64,000 bases of DNA, taken from the NCBI GenBank assembly GCA_003247135.1, contig QKAW01000036.1:1-64000 (forward strand), read 5' to 3'. Source of the stretch: Spirochaetales bacterium. Lineage in GTDB: Bacteria; Spirochaetota; Spirochaetia; DSM-2461. This document shows, one piece after another, positions 60,200 through 64,000 of this stretch. Position 1 is the first letter of the stretch. Every line of letters begins with the position of its first letter. The translations under genes and the position numbers were made by a program. The notes under the pieces are model-generated. The model did no database searches and was not told the origin of the DNA. It saw nothing but the letters and a program-made list of their open reading frames with translations.

Positions 60200-60923
60200 A
60201 ATAATAGATTTTCATGGTTGTGAAGAGGCTTTAAAAAAGGGTGATATTGCAGGAACACTGTACCTCTCTAAGCATAGTAAGCGTGCTATGATTCTAAAAA
60301 AAATGGCGGAAGTTAAAGGTCTGACAATAAAAAATATATCTATTGATGAGATGGATAAATTAGCTGATAAAGAACATAAAGGTTTTGTTCTTGAAATAAA
60401 AAGCAATAAAGAGCGTCATAAAAGAGAAAAAGTTACTTTAGAGAGTTTTTTAGAAGATTTTGATAAAGAGCAGGGTTTAGTTGTAATTTTAGACAGTATA
60501 ACGGATCCTCACAATTATGGAGCTATATTAAGATCCTGTGACCAGTTTAGTGCTGATCTTGTAATAATTCCATCCAGAAGGTCTGCAAGTGAAACTCCAG
60601 TTGTATCCAGAGTTTCTGCTGGAGCTGTTAATTATGTTGATGTTGCAGTTGTGACTAATTTAAATAGAGTTATTAAGCAATTAAAAGATAAAGGTTTCTG
60701 GATCTATGGTGCAGATATGGGAGGACCTTCTTCCTATGATATCAATTTAAAGGGACGAATTGGTATTGTTATGGGGTCAGAGGGAGATGGAATCCATCAG
60801 AAAATAAAAGAGAGTTGTGATGGTATTATTTCTATACCTACAACTGGAAATGTAGATTCACTAAATGTTTCAGTGGCTGCTGGAATATTGATGTATGAAG
60901 TAAAAAGACAACAAAACAAGTAG
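60189..60923 (+). CDS. rlmB: 23S rRNA 2'-O-methyltransferase RlmB (TrmH/SpoU family)
   Basis: A 244-residue SPOUT methyltransferase. An N-terminal substrate-binding domain (about 1-75) precedes the trefoil-knot domain with motif 1 VVILDSITDPHNYGAILRSC (about 98-117), motif 2 RIGIVMGSEGDGI and motif 3 ISIPTTGNVDSLNVSVAAGI, all complete. RlmB methylates G2251 of 23S rRNA; other SpoU members act on tRNA, so the substrate is inferred. The start overlaps the previous gene. A STAS gene follows 10 nt after the stop. Confidence 0.88.
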   Translation: MSNRIIDFHGCEEALKKGDIAGTLYLSKHSKRAMILKKMAEVKGLTIKNISIDEMDKLADKEHKGFVLEIKSNKERHKREKVTLESFLEDFDKEQGLVVILDSITDPHNYGAILRSCDQFSADLVIIPSRRSASETPVVSRVSAGAVNYVDVAVVTNLNRVIKQLKDKGFWIYGADMGGPSSYDINLKGRIGIVMGSEGDGIHQKIKESCDGIISIPTTGNVDSLNVSVAAGILMYEVKRQQNK

Positions 60924-60933
60924 GAGATATAAA

Positions 60934-61248
60934 ATGGATAATGGTATTGATGTTACTAAAACTGCTAATGGAGCTATAATTACGGTTAAGGAGAGTTCAT
61001 TAATTGGTAATTCTGTGGATACATTAAAACTTGAAGCATTGGATTTAATAAATCATGGAGCTAAAAAAATAACTCTGGATTTGGCAAAGACCAAATATAT
61101 TGATAGCTCTGGTATAGGTAAAATACTTTTTATTAATAAGAAAATTAATTCTATTGGGGGAGAGTTGGATATCGATAAAATATCCCCGACGCTATTGGAA
61201 TTTTTTGAAACTCTTGCTATAGATAAAATTATAAAAATAAAGAAATAG
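60934..61248 (+). CDS. STAS-domain anti-anti-sigma factor-like protein
   Basis: A 104-residue SpoIIAA/RsbV-like protein. The STAS core contains DLAKTKYIDSSGIGKILFINKK (about 49-70), where the Ser pair in DSSG is the phosphorylation site in the family. It would bind and release an anti-sigma factor or another kinase-like partner, but no such gene is in the window. It starts behind TAGGAGA and ends in a convergent terminator before purD. Confidence 0.9.
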   Translation: MDNGIDVTKTANGAIITVKESSLIGNSVDTLKLEALDLINHGAKKITLDLAKTKYIDSSGIGKILFINKKINSIGGELDIDKISPTLLEFFETLAIDKIIKIKK

Positions 61249-61267
61249 GTTCTACCTATCTCTTTAT
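61241..61267. terminator. Hairpin between convergent STAS gene and purD
   Basis: AGAAATAGGT pairs with ACCTATCTCT (nine of ten bases), loop of 3. The following tail is T-rich but not a clean run. Confidence 0.5.
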
Positions 61268-61282
61268 TCTCATTATTTAAGA

Positions 61283-62524
61283 TTATTTGAAGAATTTTCT
61301 TGCTATATCGTTTCTATACCAGGAACCTTCAAATTTTACTTTATCAACTATTTTATAGCTATTTTCACATGCCTCTAATGTATTATTTCCAGTGGAAACT
61401 ACAGTAAAACATCGTCCACCACTTGTGTATACATCTCCACCTCTATTGTAGGTAGAGGCATGAAAAATATACCCTGTAGCAGGATCTAACTTCTCTATTG
61501 AAGCCTTTAAATCTTTCTTATATGCTCCAGGATAACCCTCCGCAGCTATAGTAATACACACTGCAGATTTATCACTTAACTGGATATTGTAACTGTCAAG
61601 GTTTTGATTTGTAATAGCATCCATTAAATTGCAAAAGTCAGAATCAATTGTTGGGAATATTATCTGAGCTTCTGGATCTCCAAATCTTACATTATACTCA
61701 AGAACTTTTGGTCCATTTTGTGAAATCATTAAACCAATATATATTACACCCTTATAGTTAAGGTTATCTCTATTCAGCCCTTCGATTGTTGGAATTACTG
61801 TCTCTTCCTCAATTCTTTTCATTAAATCTGCATCGACCCATGGAACGGGAGTAATAGCACCCATACCACCTGTATTAGGACCTTTATCATTGTCATAGGC
61901 TTTCTTGTGATCTGTACATGGTTGAAGAATTTTATAGTTTTTACCATCTGATAGTACAAAAATTGATACTTCAAATCCTTCGAGGAATTCTTCAACAACA
62001 ACCTTGTCATCAGTTAATGCATCTAAACCAAATGCAAGCATCTCATCTTTATCATCTGATTCCAGAACACCTTTTCCTGCAGCTAAACCACTTTTTTTTA
62101 CAACCACTTTCTTGGCTAAATTCTTTATATATTTTGTATACTCTTCTTTATTGGAAAACTCTTCATAATCCGCAGTTGGAATACTGTTTCTTTTCATAAA
62201 CGCTTTAGAGAAGGCTTTACTGGATTCAAGTTGTGCTGCTTCTCCTCCAGGTCCAAAACAGTTTATTGAAGCAGTTCTCAAACTATCTGCCAATCCATTA
62301 GCAAGTGGTACTTCTGGACCAATAAAAACAAAATCTATACCATAATTTTTTACAGCTTCTATAACTGCTGAGTTATTCATAACATCTATATCCAGATTAG
62401 TTGCTATTTCTTCTGTTCCTGCATTTCCAGGAGCAACATATAACCCTGATATTCTTCTGCTGGTACTAAATTTCCATGCGGCAGCGTGCTCTCTAGCACC
62501 AGAACCGATAACTAAAACTTTCAA
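61283..62524 (-). CDS. purD: Phosphoribosylamine-glycine ligase
   Basis: A 413-residue ATP-grasp enzyme that makes glycinamide ribonucleotide (GAR), the second step of purine synthesis. It begins MKVLVIGSGAREHAAAWKF and has FVFIGPEVPLANGLAD, KKSGLAAGKGV (ATP loop), GPNTGGMGAITPVPWVD and EYNVRFGDPEAQIIFP, all diagnostic. The stop is at 61283 and the start ATG at 62524 behind GGAG. It is the last of three purine genes on the minus strand, 9 nt after purN. Confidence 0.97.
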   Translation of the reverse strand: MKVLVIGSGAREHAAAWKFSTSRRISGLYVAPGNAGTEEIATNLDIDVMNNSAVIEAVKNYGIDFVFIGPEVPLANGLADSLRTASINCFGPGGEAAQLESSKAFSKAFMKRNSIPTADYEEFSNKEEYTKYIKNLAKKVVVKKSGLAAGKGVLESDDKDEMLAFGLDALTDDKVVVEEFLEGFEVSIFVLSDGKNYKILQPCTDHKKAYDNDKGPNTGGMGAITPVPWVDADLMKRIEEETVIPTIEGLNRDNLNYKGVIYIGLMISQNGPKVLEYNVRFGDPEAQIIFPTIDSDFCNLMDAITNQNLDSYNIQLSDKSAVCITIAAEGYPGAYKKDLKASIEKLDPATGYIFHASTYNRGGDVYTSGGRCFTVVSTGNNTLEACENSYKIVDKVKFEGSWYRNDIARKFFK

Positions 62525-62533
62525 TTTTTACTC

Positions 62534-63106
62534 CTAAACAGTTTTATTTATACTATCAAGTTTTTTAATAAGGATTTCAGGATACGCTCTATGCTCTATT
62601 TTGTGAATTTCTTCCTCAGCACTTTCTAGAGTCTCATTTTCTCTTCGAGTAAATGATTCCTGATAAATTACAGGACCGGTGTCCATCCCTGTATCAACAT
62701 AGTGTATGGTAACACCCATCTCCAAATCACCGGAGTAATAACTTTCTTCAATTCCATGGGCTCCAGGATATTTAGGCAATAAAGAAGGGTGGATATTAAT
62801 AATTTTATTTGACCATCTGTCGATTATATAAGAGGAAAAAATTCTCATAAAACCAGCTAATGCAACTAAGTGACACTCACTACTTGAAAGAATTTGATCT
62901 ATTTCTTTTTCTACATCCTCTTTTTCTCTTTTATAGTAAGGTACATAGTAGGATTTTATTCCCAGAACTTTTGCTCTTTCAAAAACATATGCATCTTTTC
63001 TGTCACAAATTAAACATACAACTTTATGTTCAGTTTTGTTAATGGCCTCAGTAATAGATTGAAAATTTGATCCACTTCCTGAAGCCAAAACAGCTATATT
63101 AGCCAT
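62534..63106 (-). CDS. purN: Phosphoribosylglycinamide formyltransferase
   Basis: A 190-residue enzyme that formylates GAR with 10-formyl-tetrahydrofolate. It starts MANIAVLASGSGSNFQSI, the phosphate loop, then has IINIHPSLLPKYPGAHGIEES with the catalytic Asn-His pair, and HYVDTGMDTGPVIYQE with the essential Asp. It lies between purM and purD; the ATG overlaps the purM stop by 1 nt. The gene order purM-purN-purD in the direction of transcription suggests one operon. Confidence 0.96.
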   Translation of the reverse strand: MANIAVLASGSGSNFQSITEAINKTEHKVVCLICDRKDAYVFERAKVLGIKSYYVPYYKREKEDVEKEIDQILSSSECHLVALAGFMRIFSSYIIDRWSNKIINIHPSLLPKYPGAHGIEESYYSGDLEMGVTIHYVDTGMDTGPVIYQESFTRRENETLESAEEEIHKIEHRAYPEILIKKLDSINKTV

Positions 63107-64000
63107 TATTGAACTTCACCAACATTAAGTATCTCAATACCATTTTTATTAGCAAAGTCTGAAAAGGCATCTTTATTCTCTTTTTTTACAACAATAACCA
63201 TACCTAATCCCATATTAAAAACTTTTTTCATCTCTTCATCTGAAACATTACCATTTTTTTGAATTGTATTGAAAATTTCAGGAATATTCCACTTCCAGTT
63301 TAAAACAGGCTTTAAGTTTGAAGGTAAGGCTCTTACTATGTTACCAACTAATCCACCACCAGTAATATGTGCAGCAGCAAGAATCATTTCAGATTCAAGA
63401 AGTTTTACCATATCCTTTACATATATTTTTGTAGGTGTTAAAAGTTTTAGCATATTTTCTGTATCATCTGGGTCAATAGTTTTTCTTGCCAGAGAAAGTC
63501 CATTTGAGTGAATTCCCGTAGAAGAAAGACCAAATAGAACATCGCCTTTTTCAATTAAGTCGAGTTTAGGAAGCATTTTGCTTTTCTCAACTATACCTAC
63601 ACTGAATCCAGCTAAATCAAATTCATTTTCCGGGTACATATCTGGCATTTCAGCTGTTTCACCACCTGCTAGAACACAATCAGACTGTTCACAACCTTCA
63701 ACTATACCTTTAATTACTTCCTTTAGGATATCTTCATTTAATTTTCCACATCCAATATAGTCAAGGAAAACCATTGGTGAAGCACCACATACAATTAAAT
63801 CGTTAACACACATTGCAACAAGATCAATCCCAAGTGTATCAAATTTTTGAAGTTTTTGAGCAACCAAGAGCTTAGTTCCAACACCATCGGTACATGATAA
63901 TAGAACGGGTTTTTTGTAGTTTTCTGTATCTATTTCAATACCACCTGCAAAACCACCTATACTATTTGAAACAGCCTTGGATTTAATGTTTCCAATAAAT
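63106..64000 (-). CDS. purM: Phosphoribosylformylglycinamidine cyclo-ligase, N-terminus beyond window
   Basis: The frame is open on the minus strand up to the window edge; about 298 residues are visible. PurM closes the imidazole ring to give AIR. The visible part begins with FIGNIKSKAVSNSIGGFAGG, then LLSCTDGVGTKLLVA, GIDLVAMCVNDLIVCGASP and CVLAGGETAEMPDMY, all typical of PurM, and HITGGGLVGNIVRALP in the C-terminal half. Only the first few dozen residues are missing. The stop overlaps the purN start by 1 nt. Confidence 0.96.
   Translation of the reverse strand, partial: FIGNIKSKAVSNSIGGFAGGIEIDTENYKKPVLLSCTDGVGTKLLVAQKLQKFDTLGIDLVAMCVNDLIVCGASPMVFLDYIGCGKLNEDILKEVIKGIVEGCEQSDCVLAGGETAEMPDMYPENEFDLAGFSVGIVEKSKMLPKLDLIEKGDVLFGLSSTGIHSNGLSLARKTIDPDDTENMLKLLTPTKIYVKDMVKLLESEMILAAAHITGGGLVGNIVRALPSNLKPVLNWKWNIPEIFNTIQKNGNVSDEEMKKVFNMGLGMVIVVKKENKDAFSDFANKNGIEILNVGEVQ

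Noticed and set aside
1-64000. CRISPR array, tRNA or rRNA genes
   Set aside because: No regularly spaced identical repeats and no tRNA-like cloverleaf or rRNA stretch were seen; nearly all gaps are shorter than 250 bases. A tRNAscan or CRISPR finder run would settle this.

Overview
The window is an AT-rich (very roughly one third G+C by eye), densely packed bacterial chromosome segment. The gene order points to a spirochaete, most likely a Spirochaeta/Treponema-type member of the Spirochaetales: a division block (mraZ to ftsZ) runs through dprA, xer and hslVU genes straight into a flagellar block (flgB to flbB). That linkage and the collar-protein gene flbB next to fliJ are, from memory, characteristic of Borrelia and Treponema. 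The species cannot be named from the sequence alone.

Layout. 1-2710: the tail of an IS3-family transposase, a two-permease sugar ABC locus whose second permease carries an in-frame stop, then a terminator. 2770-8769: an operon of an unknown protein, an MTA/SAH-nucleosidase-like protein, CheW, a DegT-like protein apparently lacking its PLP lysine, nadK, recN and an unknown protein. 8838-11586: a beta-propeller-like membrane protein, a degenerate M23-like protein and a methyltransferase. 11669-13995: a DUF4912 protein and a GH57 alpha-glucan enzyme behind a clean sigma-70 promoter, ended by a strong terminator. 14141-35391: an MraZ-box promoter, then mraZ-rsmH-ftsL-murF-mraY-ftsW-ftsQ-ftsA-ftsZ, two Xer recombinases around a TPR lipoprotein and dprA, hslVU, and flgBC-fliEFGHIJ-flbB, all on the plus strand.

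35423-41414: pyrF and a DjlA-like cochaperone on the minus strand, then a TetR-controlled ABC exporter with a clear palindromic operator, a LacI-type regulator and an ArsR-type regulator. 41416-48491: a GerMN protein (minus), then a ptsI-der-(NlpC/P60-like)-exbB-exbD-tonB-like run. 48545-54932: an outer-membrane barrel candidate, a cytoplasmic sulfatase, a HAD phosphatase and a giant membrane-anchored coiled-coil protein. 54988-58663: grpE-dnaK-dnaJ without hrcA. 58677-61248: a SIMPL protein, an FHA protein (minus), an Asp-rich repeat protein, rlmB and a STAS protein. 61283-64000: purD, purN and partial purM on the minus strand.

The plus-strand genes mostly overlap by 1-23 nt or are a few bases apart, which implies long co-transcribed units. 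No tRNA, rRNA or CRISPR array was seen. The most interesting signals are regulatory or structural: a four-repeat MraZ operator, four promoters whose -10 box lies 5-7 nt before the start codon (predicted leaderless mRNAs), a TetR palindrome on an extended -10, an exact GCCGATAA sigma-28-like element, several apparently catalytically dead enzymes, and the coiled-coil protein with a SwrB/DUF6115-like C-terminal motif. No wholly new defence or mobile system was found.
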